Below, piece by piece: positions 8,620 to 16,651 of a DNA stretch of 29,822 nucleotides. This DNA is from DASPJR01 sp035628505 (GTDB taxonomy: Bacteria > Planctomycetota > SZUA-567 > H5-PLA8). The notes below the pieces were generated by a model that saw only the letters and a list, made by a program, of their open reading frames with translations, was not told the origin of the DNA and did not search any database. The DNA lies in the NCBI GenBank assembly GCA_035628505.1, contig DASPJR010000048.1:1-29822 (forward strand). The letters run 5' to 3'. The position numbers and the translations under genes were made by a program. The stretch's first letter is position 1; every line of letters begins with the position of its first letter.

Positions 8620-9696
8620 TCAGTCCTTCACACGAATTGCTTCGGACTCGGGCGTGGCGCGTACTTCGAAACCGTCGCCTTTTCTGACGATCAGCAGCGC
8701 GGCTACTTTTTCGCGTGTGGCGAGCGCCATCGCATCCTGGGGACCGATAATCATCATCGCCGTCGCCAGCGCATCGGCGTACGTCGTGCGCGGCGCGATG
8801 ACACTGACAGCCGCGAGCGTGTGTTCGACCGGGCGGCCGGTTCGCGCGTCGATGATGTGGGAATAGCGCGTGCCGTTGACCTCGTAGTAGTTGCGGTAGT
8901 TGCCGCTCGTCGCCAGGTCCATGTCTTTGAGCTCGACGGCGCATTCCAGTTCGCGCTCGAGCAGCGAAGGCCGTTCGATTCCCGCACGCCAGGCGCGCCC
9001 ATGCGGGCTCTGTCCGCGCGCGCGGATTTCGCCGCCGAGCTCGATAAGATAGTTGCTGATTCCGAGCGCTTCGAAGGCGTCGCCGATCGCGTCGACAGCA
9101 TGGCCTTCGCCGATTGCCGAGAGGTCTACCGAGAGTTCGGGATCGCTCTTGCGCAGAGCGGGCGGGTCGCGGCGGGTCTCCAGCTTTGTGTAGCCGACTT
9201 TCTGCCGCGCCTGATTGACAGCGTCATCGGAAGGAAGCGCCGGCGTGACCAGGGCGTCGCGCGACTTGCCAAACTTCCAGAGCCGCACCAGCGGGGCAAC
9301 CGTGATATCAAAAGCGCCGCCTGTTTTTTCGCTGATGCTCCTGGCTTCCTCGACTAGCGTCACGACTTCAGGTGATACAGCGAACCACTCCGTACTGCGC
9401 GCCGCGCTGAAAGTCGAGATTTCAGAATCGTCGCGGTAGCTGGAGATCTGCTTGTCGATGCGTTGCAGGATTTTTTCAGCGGCTGCGCTGAGATCATCCT
9501 GTTTAACTGCCGGCGGCGGCGACGTGATGACGATGCTGTAGGTCGTGCCGAAGGCGCGGCCGCTCCATTCCATCGACGGCAGCTCGGGAAGCGGAGGCTT
9601 CAGCTGTGACGCAGAATTGAACTGCGGCGCGGTTTGTTTAGGCGCACCACAGCCGGTGAACAGAAGCAGCAACAGAAGTAAAGGCCGGAAGTTCAT
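8620..9696 (-). CDS. apbE: FAD:protein FMN transferase (ApbE), lipoprotein
   Basis: ApbE moves FMN from FAD onto a threonine of exported flavoproteins outside the cytoplasmic membrane. The 358-aa product starts MNFRPLLLLL and has a lipobox LFTGC, predicting a membrane-anchored lipoprotein. Family motifs are present in order: FGTTYSIVI, VSPEVVTLVEEARSISEKTGGAFDITVAPLV, VDLSAIGEGHAVDAIG, and the metal/FAD site YSHIIDARTGRPV followed by TTYADALATAMM. I chose the ATG at 9696 over one 18 nt upstream because it gives the signal peptide directly and forms an ATGA 4-bp overlap with the stop of the upstream FMN-binding gene, with AGGA before it. That coupling and the SGAT motif next door make the neighbour its obvious substrate. 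Confidence 0.95.
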   Translation of the reverse strand: MNFRPLLLLLLLFTGCGAPKQTAPQFNSASQLKPPLPELPSMEWSGRAFGTTYSIVITSPPPAVKQDDLSAAAEKILQRIDKQISSYRDDSEISTFSAARSTEWFAVSPEVVTLVEEARSISEKTGGAFDITVAPLVRLWKFGKSRDALVTPALPSDDAVNQARQKVGYTKLETRRDPPALRKSDPELSVDLSAIGEGHAVDAIGDAFEALGISNYLIELGGEIRARGQSPHGRAWRAGIERPSLLERELECAVELKDMDLATSGNYRNYYEVNGTRYSHIIDARTGRPVEHTLAAVSVIAPRTTYADALATAMMIIGPQDAMALATREKVAALLIVRKGDGFEVRATPESEAIRVKD

Positions 9697-11078
9697 TGCA
9701 GTCCTGCAATCCACGCGCTGATCGTCGCGTGTCCATGATATAGCACGACCGTGAGCAGAACCAGAAACGCGGCCGCGATATCACGCTTGCCAAAATGATC
9801 GCTGCGGCCGTGCGAGCGGAGGAACTCAAGCAGCGCCCCCGTCGGGCAGCCGAATTTGCAGTAGGCCATGGGAATAAAAAGCGAAGCAACGAGTCCCACG
9901 ATGGCAATCGCGATTGTAGCTTTGCCCGCGGAGCGGATCAGGTAGGCATCGAACGGTTCGATGCCGGCCAGATCAAGCGGCAGCAGCAGCATGGTGACAG
10001 CAATTGAAATCACGAGCAGAAAAAAGGGCAGCCAGCGCAGACCACTGGCAAGGCTGGGCGGCAGATGAAGGGAAAAGGCGCGCGGCTTGATGGTATGCAG
10101 AAACTCCTGTGCGGCGCCGTGCGGGCAGATGTACTGGCAATAGAGCGCGCGCCGCGTGGTCCAGGGCACCACAAGCGCCGCCGCAACCAGCAGCGCCATT
10201 CCAGGGGCCAGGCGCCATGCCACGCCGGAGGCGGCCCAGCCGCTGAGCAGTGACTGCGCGATCAGATCTCCATTAATCAGACCCACATAGCCGACGGCGG
10301 TGACCTGAAGAACGCGGCGCATCCACTTGCTGCCGCGCCAGGATGTGAACGCCACGGTGACGGCCAGCAGCAGCGCGCCCATCAGGCCCAGGTCGCGCGG
10401 CGTGAAGCGCACCGGCGGATGCAGCGCGGCGTCTTCGGTCGCACGCAAACGCAGCGTAATACTCTGCGCGATGGCCATACTGGTGAGCGTCGCGCCGGAG
10501 ACGCTGTCGATCTCCTCTTTTTTCAACGTCATCGCCGCGACCTGGTTCCAGCTCTTGCCATTCCATTTTTCAAGAAAGAAGGGATCACCGACAACGTCGC
10601 CCACATGCGTTATCGTATCGGGACTGCTGCGAATCTTCACGGCCCGCACGGTTTGCGCGTTGTCGAAAACGATCATCGTGTCGGTCGGTCCCGCATAGCC
10701 GACGACGTGATCGCAAACCGGGCGCGTGCGGATGACATAGCCCAGCGGCTGGCGGGCATCATCGAGGATGAAAAAGGCGGCCTTTTCGTCCTCATAGCCC
10801 AGCGGCTGGCGGGCATCATCGAGGACGAAAAGGCCGCCTTTTTCTTTATCGAGTTCCACCGCACGCGCGGCAGGAAACCACGTGCGGACTTCCGGTACGG
10901 TGATCGGCGCGTCGGCTTCAATGCGCAGACGCGTGCGATGATCGCGAATCAGCAGCACGATAGCGACAAGGACGATCAGACGGTAGAGCTGCAGCGCGAA
11001 CGGTTTCCATTTAAGCCCAGAGTCCGAGGTCTTATTTCTGGAGTCAACACTGCCCTCAGTGTTTGCTGCGACACTCAA
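9693..11078 (-). CDS. Membrane FMN-binding / 4Fe-4S protein (NosR/RnfG-like)
   Basis: This 461-aa membrane protein has one N-terminal TM (about 28-46) and then an extracytoplasmic FMN-binding domain with SGATLTS, where T197 is the expected site of covalent FMN. About five or six TM segments follow, with two iron-sulfur motifs, C314-QYI-C318-P and C407-KFG-C411-P. This order resembles NosR-type proteins but lacks their extra soluble ferredoxin domains. It probably moves electrons between a membrane donor and a periplasmic flavin. The start is TTG at 11078: an in-frame TGA lies two codons upstream, no ATG fits, and GGAG is spaced 9 nt away. The FMN domain contains a 19-residue in-frame tandem duplication (DDARQPLGY appears twice). 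It overlaps apbE by 4 bp and follows the FAD oxidoreductase gene by 32 bp. Confidence 0.9.
   Translation of the reverse strand: MSVAANTEGSVDSRNKTSDSGLKWKPFALQLYRLIVLVAIVLLIRDHRTRLRIEADAPITVPEVRTWFPAARAVELDKEKGGLFVLDDARQPLGYEDEKAAFFILDDARQPLGYVIRTRPVCDHVVGYAGPTDTMIVFDNAQTVRAVKIRSSPDTITHVGDVVGDPFFLEKWNGKSWNQVAAMTLKKEEIDSVSGATLTSMAIAQSITLRLRATEDAALHPPVRFTPRDLGLMGALLLAVTVAFTSWRGSKWMRRVLQVTAVGYVGLINGDLIAQSLLSGWAASGVAWRLAPGMALLVAAALVVPWTTRRALYCQYICPHGAAQEFLHTIKPRAFSLHLPPSLASGLRWLPFFLLVISIAVTMLLLPLDLAGIEPFDAYLIRSAGKATIAIAIVGLVASLFIPMAYCKFGCPTGALLEFLRSHGRSDHFGKRDIAAAFLVLLTVVLYHGHATISAWIAGLQ
10736..10844. repeat. 57-bp tandem duplication combined with a 24-bp inverted repeat
   Basis: A 33-bp direct repeat occurs at 10736-10768 and 10793-10825 (period 57 bp = 19 codons). 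Overlapping it, segment 10770-10793 is the exact reverse complement of 10821-10844 (24 bp). Each segment is itself nearly palindromic (AAAAAGGCGGCCTTTT and its mirror). The whole lies inside the FMN-binding protein gene and keeps the frame, duplicating FxxDDARQPLGY in the protein. Confidence 0.92.
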
Positions 11079-11100
11079 GACTCAGGACTCCAGACTCACA
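11073..11100. repeat. Four degenerate heptads, ACTCARG type
   Basis: Consecutive 7-bp units are ACTCAAG, ACTCAGG, ACTCCAG and ACTCACA. The array covers most of the 32-bp gap between the FAD oxidoreductase gene and the FMN-binding gene. On the minus strand it supplies the GGAG ribosome site and the TTG start codon region of the latter. Confidence 0.7.
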
Positions 11101-11110
11101 ACCGCGAGAC

Positions 11111-13393
11111 TTATTGGACCGGCACGATCTGCAGGGCATCGATGTGCACGTTTCCGTTGGCGCCTTCGTTGCTGACGATTACGGCACCTGGCTTGCCCGC
11201 TTCGAAACGGAATTTGCCGAGCGACACAAAGCCATTCAACGGCGCTTCAGCTTTCTGGTTCACCGTCAGCGACTTCGTTCCTTCGGCGCTTTCAACGCTG
11301 ACCGCCGTGTTGCTCGCGCGGTTCTCGTGCGGCTGATGGGCCAGGCGCAGCTCGTACTGCCCGCTCTTTTCGACTTTTACTTCGAAGCGCGCGCTGCCTT
11401 TGCCGGCCACGCCGTGATAGCCGTAGTCCTCTCCGTAATAGCCTTCCAGCCCGTGGCCGAATTTCCAGTCGCCAGAAAGCTTCGCGTCCTTGTTGTCGAT
11501 GACCTTCCCTTCAAGGACGCGCGGAGCTGGCCGCGGCTCTTTGTCTTTGGTGGACGGAGGAGCCGGTGTCGTGATCTGCGCGCTGACAGTCTCGCGGCGC
11601 GCCATTCCCGGCAGGCGCATCAGTTCCTTGAGCTCTTCCAGGTGCTTGGCGTAGACGTCCCGCGGCGTGCAGCTGTTCTTGATGCAGATCGATGCAGCCT
11701 TGCCGACGACTTCGCCCATCATACCGCCGGTCTTCATCACCCGCACCGTCCCGAGAGCTTCATGCGTAACGCTGACGCAGCGGCCGGCCATGAAGAGATT
11801 TTCGACGTTGCGCGAATACAGGCACCGGTAAGGCACCGGGTAGCCGTTCTTGCGGTCGACGCCGCTGCCGAACGCTGCGCGCGAGATGAACGGATCGTTG
11901 GGGAACTTCTTGGCGTACTGTTCCTTGGGATAGTGCAGATCGATGTCCCAGGTCGTCGGGACGCAGCCGTCGTCGAAGGGCTTCTTGGAAATGATATCCT
12001 TGTCGGTCAGAATGATATCACCAAGGAGCTGGCGTGATTCGCGCGTGCCGCCGACGTACGCGACCCATTCCAGTTTGGCGTTGGGATGCTTTTCCTTGCC
12101 GTCCTTGTTCTTCATGGCGTTGAAGGCGCCATAAATCGCGCGGAAGTTCCAGTCGCGCGTGGATTCGAGTTCCTTGATCGGGTGCTTGTTGAAGCCGCTT
12201 TCCCAGAACCACTGCGCGTGGAAGCGCTGCGGGTAAGGAAAGTCGGCCATGGTCAGATCGAGGGCCCAGGGCACTTCGGGGAACGTGGTTGGCGCATCGG
12301 CATTCTTCCAGCGCCACATGTTGCTCATACCCATGTGGCCGGTTTCCTGCATCGTGAAATCAGCTCCGGCAAGCGCCCCGATGCTGCCGTGGCCGGTCGT
12401 ATCCACAAAGAGCTTGCCCAGGAATTTTTTCGGGCGCTTGTTCACGGTGCTGAAAGCCAGCACGGCGGTGATGCGGTTGCCTTCTTTCTCAACGCTGTAG
12501 GCGTGATGATTCAGGAAGAGCGAAATATTCTTTTCCGAGCGCACCAGCGCTTCCTTTTTGGCGTCGCCGAATTCTTCATACGTTCCCGGCGAGAGCTTCG
12601 CGCGGTCGGTGAACTCTTCGACAATGTCGCCCAGGTGCGGGAACAAACCTGTGCGCGTTCCGCCCATGGCCCAGACGCGAACTTCGGAGCTGCCGTTGCC
12701 GCCGAGCACGCCGCGGTTCTGGATCAGCGCGACCTTGCAGCCCATGCGCGCAGCGGCGATGGCAGCGCCCATGCCGCCATAGCCGCCGCCAACGACGACA
12801 AGATCAAAGTAGCCGGCTTCTTCAGGCTTCTCCGGATGTCCCAGCAGCTTGCTGCGCCACTGCGCCAGCGGCGTGGAATCGTTCGGCGGCGTAAAGACCG
12901 GGTCGGAGGTGAACAGAATCGCGTCGCAGCGGCCTTCAAAGCCGGTGAGATCATGCAGCGCGATCTTCACCTGCTTGTCTTTGATCTCCACACTGCCGCC
13001 GGCTTGCCAGTTCCATTCGGCGCCTTTCGTGCCGAACGTTTCGGACAGCGCTTTACCGTCCACGAGGAGCTGGAATTTTCCCGGCGCTCCGGGCGCCTTC
13101 CAGGGAGCGACCCAATCCTTTGTGCGCACGAACACCTTATAGGTGCCGGTGCTTGGGAAGGTGACCGTTGTGCTCGCGTCTTTGACCGGCTCGCCCATAC
13201 CATGCGCGAGCAGATACGGCGAGCCCATCTCATCGATGAACTGCGTATCCAGCTCCCAGCCGCCGCGATCTTCGAAGCTTTCGGCTTCAATGAGCACGTT
13301 TTCCGCGTGGAGGCAACTGCTCAGCAGGATGAGGAAAAGAGCAGCAGCGACAGGAGTTAGCGGGGTCTGAGTCGGGGTGGAGAACTGCTTCAT
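11111..13393 (-). CDS. Secreted FAD-dependent oxidoreductase with carbohydrate-binding-like and golvesin-like domains
   Basis: This 760-aa protein begins with an export signal. The cleavage type is ambiguous: LSSC at 24-27 could be a lipobox, or LHA-EN a signal peptidase I site. Residues about 31-165 form a beta-rich, CBM-like domain (VLIEAESFEDRGGW). The FAD domain starts near 196 with FDLVVVGGGYGGMGAAIAAA and GVLGGNGSSEVR, matching the FAD_oxidored family. It ends with NLFMAGRCVSVTHEALGTVRVMKTG. The last 130 residues resemble a golvesin/xanthan-lyase-type module (GHGLEGYYGEDYGYHG; ASNTAVSVES; NVHIDALQIVPVQ). The substrate is unknown; a carbohydrate-linked molecule is a reasonable guess from the modules. 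AAAGG lies 6 nt before the ATG. It is first in an apparent operon with the FMN-binding protein and apbE, suggesting it feeds or draws electrons through them. Confidence 0.9.
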   Translation of the reverse strand: MKQFSTPTQTPLTPVAAALFLILLSSCLHAENVLIEAESFEDRGGWELDTQFIDEMGSPYLLAHGMGEPVKDASTTVTFPSTGTYKVFVRTKDWVAPWKAPGAPGKFQLLVDGKALSETFGTKGAEWNWQAGGSVEIKDKQVKIALHDLTGFEGRCDAILFTSDPVFTPPNDSTPLAQWRSKLLGHPEKPEEAGYFDLVVVGGGYGGMGAAIAAARMGCKVALIQNRGVLGGNGSSEVRVWAMGGTRTGLFPHLGDIVEEFTDRAKLSPGTYEEFGDAKKEALVRSEKNISLFLNHHAYSVEKEGNRITAVLAFSTVNKRPKKFLGKLFVDTTGHGSIGALAGADFTMQETGHMGMSNMWRWKNADAPTTFPEVPWALDLTMADFPYPQRFHAQWFWESGFNKHPIKELESTRDWNFRAIYGAFNAMKNKDGKEKHPNAKLEWVAYVGGTRESRQLLGDIILTDKDIISKKPFDDGCVPTTWDIDLHYPKEQYAKKFPNDPFISRAAFGSGVDRKNGYPVPYRCLYSRNVENLFMAGRCVSVTHEALGTVRVMKTGGMMGEVVGKAASICIKNSCTPRDVYAKHLEELKELMRLPGMARRETVSAQITTPAPPSTKDKEPRPAPRVLEGKVIDNKDAKLSGDWKFGHGLEGYYGEDYGYHGVAGKGSARFEVKVEKSGQYELRLAHQPHENRASNTAVSVESAEGTKSLTVNQKAEAPLNGFVSLGKFRFEAGKPGAVIVSNEGANGNVHIDALQIVPVQ

Positions 13394-13422
13394 TGCGCGC
13401 CTTTCATTCGGTGGCCTGAAAA

Positions 13423-13442
13423 ATAGAACGTATACGTCCTAT
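13423..13442. promoter_or_regulatory. 20-bp near-perfect palindrome, candidate operator
   Basis: The sequence ATAGAACGTATACGTCCTAT has ten-base arms with one mismatched pair and a perfect ACGTATACGT core. It lies 30 bp upstream of the FAD oxidoreductase start, where a repressor or activator dimer would act. The even-length palindrome resembles LacI/GntR-type operators, but no such regulator is encoded in the window. Confidence 0.5.
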
Positions 13443-13641
13443 CTGAGTTGTACAGCTCGGCGTTTACCGTACGGCACAATTTAGATTACAACAAAGTTGC
13501 GCGTTGTGCATCAACCTTTCGGATGAGTCCGTCTTCTTCTGAATCGCCAACGACGCCAAGCGCCAAGCATGCAGAAAATTGAAACAGGCACTCCGGATCG
13601 TTTGAATTGTCAGGAATTTGTAAGGGTTGGCCTGCTAGAAA

Positions 13642-15819
13642 TTACACGCGTGGCATCGAGAGCACGAAGCAGGCGCCGTCGGTTACGGACTGATCCAGGC
13701 GCAGATCGCCTCCCATCTCGCGGGCGAGGCGGCGGCTGAGCGCCAGGCCCAGGCCGACGCCCGGGGCGCTGTGCGCGGCTTCGCGCGCTGTTTTAGAGAA
13801 TGGCTGGAACAGGTTTCGGCATTCCTCACGCGTCAACCCCGGGCCGAAATCACGCACGCGCAGCTCCAGGATGTTTTCTCGCGCGGCTGCGCTGATGTGG
13901 ATTTCCGCACGCGCCGAGCTTGCAGCGTACTTGCAGGCGTTATCGACCAGATTGAAGAGGATCTGTTCGACCGCCGACGGATCAGTCTTCACGCACTTCG
14001 CGGAGAGGTCAGCCGGCAGCGACTCAATCGACAATTTCATTCCCGCCTGCGAGGCGCGATCGGGCAGGCGCCCCGTGGCTTTCTCCAGAAGCGTGCTGAG
14101 CGCGACGCTGTCCAGACGGCTGCCAGGCCGGCCGCGCTCCAGGCGTGCGTACGCGAGCACGTTTTCAACCAGATGACTGAGCCGCTCGGCTTCGACTCGC
14201 AGCGTGTTCAAATATTTCTGCTTCTGCGCTTCGTCGGGCACCATGCCGCCGGAGAGCATCTCCGTATACATGCGGAAGGTCGTCAGCGGCGTGCGGAGCT
14301 CGTGCGTCACGGAGGAGACAAACGCGCCCCGCCGCTCGCTGAGCGACACCGCCCCGAGCAGCAGCGCCGCGACGGCTCCAGCGGCCACCAGCACGCAAGC
14401 CCAGGCAATCAGCAGTGAAAGCCGCATCGGCGAAAGGTCACCATTTTCAAGCGCCGGCAGCGCACCCGGGATCAGTCGCACCGGAAGCGCAGCCATCATG
14501 TACGCCGGTTTTGCGCCTGCGAAATCGACCACTGGCTCAAGCTGCGCGTTCGGAAGAAGATCGTTGATCTCTTCAGTCAGCCAGCCGCAGATGCCCTCCC
14601 AGGTCAGCCAGCAGCCTTGGATATAAAGCTTGTCCTTCACCACGCAACGCCGGGCCAGCACAAGCTGGTCGCCGATCCACACGGGCTTGGTGAGGCCTTC
14701 AGAGACATGTGCGAAGACATCCGAAATTGGCAGAACCGGATTGATGTTCGGCGCCAGGGAGTTGTTGCCAGGTAGCAGCGGCTGAATGTTCTGCAGCGGA
14801 GCCTGCTGATGGTTGTCGGGCGCAAGCTGCGGCTTCTGGGGTACGTTCGCGAATTGCTGCTGTGGCAAAATCGGCTCGGCTTGCCTCTGCGCTGCCTGAT
14901 CAGTCTGCTTCTGCGCTGGTAACTCAGCCTGGCGCTGATCGGACTGACGCGGAGCCTGCACGGCTCCCTGCTGAAGCACCTGCGGCATTACCCCGTTGGT
15001 CTGGCAGACGATGTCGTTGAGCAGCGACTGGGCGATCTGGATCTTCTGCGTCTCTTTCTCCTGAGCGTTCCAGTTGTCGTAACTCTTGGCGCGATTGCGC
15101 TGCTCGGCCGCAGACTTTTGAACCTGCCACTCGGGTTCCTGGCGCCGCTGCACTGCATTCTTTGCGGACTGATTATCCGAGTCTTTGCCGGCATAAGCCT
15201 CTTTTCCGCCGTACGGTTCGTTAGGATTCGAATTGCCGTATGCCTCTTTTCCATCTTTGCCAATCGGAATTTTATTCATGCGAATGGGTTCGCCTTCGGG
15301 CGACGTTTCGCGCGGCAGGACCGCCAGCAGCTTGTCCTTTTTAAGGAACCCCTTGAGCTCGTCGAGCCTCTCGCGCGAGCTGCTCATGCTGTGCTGCGTG
15401 GCAAAGTGCTGCTCGGCAAGCCGCTCCATCTCTTTTGCCGGGATCTGCGGCGAGGTGACTTTGCCGTCGGGCTCGATCTGGAAGTGCAGGAGAATCGGCG
15501 GAGAAGGCGGGCTGAGCAGCGGCGAAGGCATCAGGATGCTTCCGCCGTTGGCAAACATGTTCCCGAAGGTACGGTCAAGCGGGTAAAAGGACTGGTACAC
15601 GAAATACGGCCGCGCATTTTCCGCTGCGATGATTGGGGCAAGCGCGGAATCCATGCGCCAGAGCGCCAGTCGCACGTTTTCCTCCCGTTCGGCCTGCCGC
15701 TGCGCCTGCACCTCGGCTCGCTCCAGTCGCAAAACGGTCACGCTGATCCACGCCATGGCGCCCAGCACAACGGCCAGGCAGATGGCAAACGTGATCCAGA
15801 TATGCGCCGGACGCTGCAT
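13642..15819 (-). CDS. Sensor histidine kinase with long Q-rich extracytoplasmic domain
   Basis: This 725-aa protein has TM1 at about 8-30, an unusually long periplasmic region (about 31-462) and TM2 near 465-491. The kinase core has H-box VTHELRTP with H506 as the phosphorylated histidine, N-box NLVDNACKYA, and G-boxes RDFGPG and GVGLGLALS. No HAMP domain is evident between TM2 and the H-box. The periplasmic part includes a proline/serine patch (SPLLSPPSPP) and a glutamine-rich low-complexity stretch at about 283-356 (QSDQRQAELPAQKQTDQ), then a small cysteine-containing module (GCWLTWEGICGWL). The signal sensed is unknown. It follows the response regulator gene by 4 nt, with its AAAGGCG ribosome site inside the end of that gene. 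The two form a two-component pair. Confidence 0.92.
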   Translation of the reverse strand: MQRPAHIWITFAICLAVVLGAMAWISVTVLRLERAEVQAQRQAEREENVRLALWRMDSALAPIIAAENARPYFVYQSFYPLDRTFGNMFANGGSILMPSPLLSPPSPPILLHFQIEPDGKVTSPQIPAKEMERLAEQHFATQHSMSSSRERLDELKGFLKKDKLLAVLPRETSPEGEPIRMNKIPIGKDGKEAYGNSNPNEPYGGKEAYAGKDSDNQSAKNAVQRRQEPEWQVQKSAAEQRNRAKSYDNWNAQEKETQKIQIAQSLLNDIVCQTNGVMPQVLQQGAVQAPRQSDQRQAELPAQKQTDQAAQRQAEPILPQQQFANVPQKPQLAPDNHQQAPLQNIQPLLPGNNSLAPNINPVLPISDVFAHVSEGLTKPVWIGDQLVLARRCVVKDKLYIQGCWLTWEGICGWLTEEINDLLPNAQLEPVVDFAGAKPAYMMAALPVRLIPGALPALENGDLSPMRLSLLIAWACVLVAAGAVAALLLGAVSLSERRGAFVSSVTHELRTPLTTFRMYTEMLSGGMVPDEAQKQKYLNTLRVEAERLSHLVENVLAYARLERGRPGSRLDSVALSTLLEKATGRLPDRASQAGMKLSIESLPADLSAKCVKTDPSAVEQILFNLVDNACKYAASSARAEIHISAAARENILELRVRDFGPGLTREECRNLFQPFSKTAREAAHSAPGVGLGLALSRRLAREMGGDLRLDQSVTDGACFVLSMPRV

Positions 15820-15823
15820 CGCT

Positions 15824-16537
15824 TTACGCCTTTCCCGCGGCTGCCGTGCTGGCGAACATATAACCCTTGCCGCGCACCGTCAGCAGCAGCTTGGGATCTT
15901 CCGAGTCGTCCTGCAGCTTTTCACGCAAGCGCGCGACATGCATGTCGATGGTTCGCGTCTCGACTTTCGCCGGATTGATGCGCCAGACGCGCGAGAGGAT
16001 CTCATCGCGCGAGATCACGCGCCCGCTGTTACACGCCAGGTAACGCAGCAGCTCTGATTCCCGCTCGGAAAGGTCCTGGCGCTCGCCGTTTTCGTAGCGG
16101 ATTTCGCGGCGCGCAAAATCAGCCGTGCCGCAGCGCAGATCAATTTTTGAGATGTCCACAGGCCGCTCGGGCGAACGGCGCAGCACCGCTTCGACCCGCG
16201 CCAGAAGCTCTTTGACGCTGAAGGGCTTGACCACGTAATCGTCTGCGCCAAGGCGCAGGCCCGCGACGCGATCATTCTCGTCGCCTTTGGCCGTGAGAAT
16301 GATCACGGGCGTCGCCGGACGGACCTGTTTAACCTCGCGCAGAATCTCCAGGCCGTCGCGTTCGGGAAGAATTAAATCGAGCAGCAGCAGGTCGTAGCCC
16401 GCCCGGACGGCGATCTCGAGCGCCGCGTTGCCGGACTTGGCTTCCAGCACCGCGTATCCTGAAAATTTCAGAGCGTCCACGATGCCCTGGCGGATGGCCG
16501 AATCGTCTTCGACGACCAGTATCGTTCTGCCGTTCAT
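15824..16537 (-). CDS. OmpR/PhoB-family response regulator
   Basis: This 237-aa cytoplasmic DNA-binding protein has a receiver domain at residues 1-120 with acidic pocket D11/D12, phospho-acceptor D54 (LLLDLILPERDG), T82 and K104 (YVVKPFS). The C-terminal winged helix at about 145-232 contains LSERESELLRYLACNSGRVISRDEIL, TRTIDMHVARLREKL and RGKGYMF. It is the partner of the histidine kinase 4 nt downstream. A GGAGG site precedes the ATG. A TATACT hexamer (minus strand, 16563-16558) lies about 20 bp upstream of the start and could be the -10 of a promoter with a very short leader. No good -35 is seen. Target genes are unknown; the flavin operon on the same strand is one possibility. Confidence 0.95.
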   Translation of the reverse strand: MNGRTILVVEDDSAIRQGIVDALKFSGYAVLEAKSGNAALEIAVRAGYDLLLLDLILPERDGLEILREVKQVRPATPVIILTAKGDENDRVAGLRLGADDYVVKPFSVKELLARVEAVLRRSPERPVDISKIDLRCGTADFARREIRYENGERQDLSERESELLRYLACNSGRVISRDEILSRVWRINPAKVETRTIDMHVARLREKLQDDSEDPKLLLTVRGKGYMFASTAAAGKA

Positions 16538-16590
16538 GGATGCCCTCCAGGCGAGCGAGTATAGCGTCTTTCGCGCTGTCGTTTAGACGT

Positions 16591-16621
16591 GAAAAAACCT
16601 TCTTCCTTTGCAGGAAGAAGG
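16591..16621 (-). terminator. Intrinsic terminator of the VWA gene
   Basis: Read on the minus strand, a perfect 10-bp stem CCTTCTTCCT / AGGAAGAAGG with a 4-nt loop is followed by a run of six T. It lies 31 bp after the stop codon of the VWA gene and insulates the response regulator promoter. Confidence 0.9.
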
Positions 16622-16651
16622 CTCATCATTGGTTTTTGCTGCTTTCTCGTC

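Noticed and set aside
7613..8944. Long minus-strand frame of 443 codons spanning the end of the haem protein gene, the spacer and part of apbE
   Set aside because: It overlaps two convincing genes and the structured repeats, and has no recognisable domain or ribosome site.
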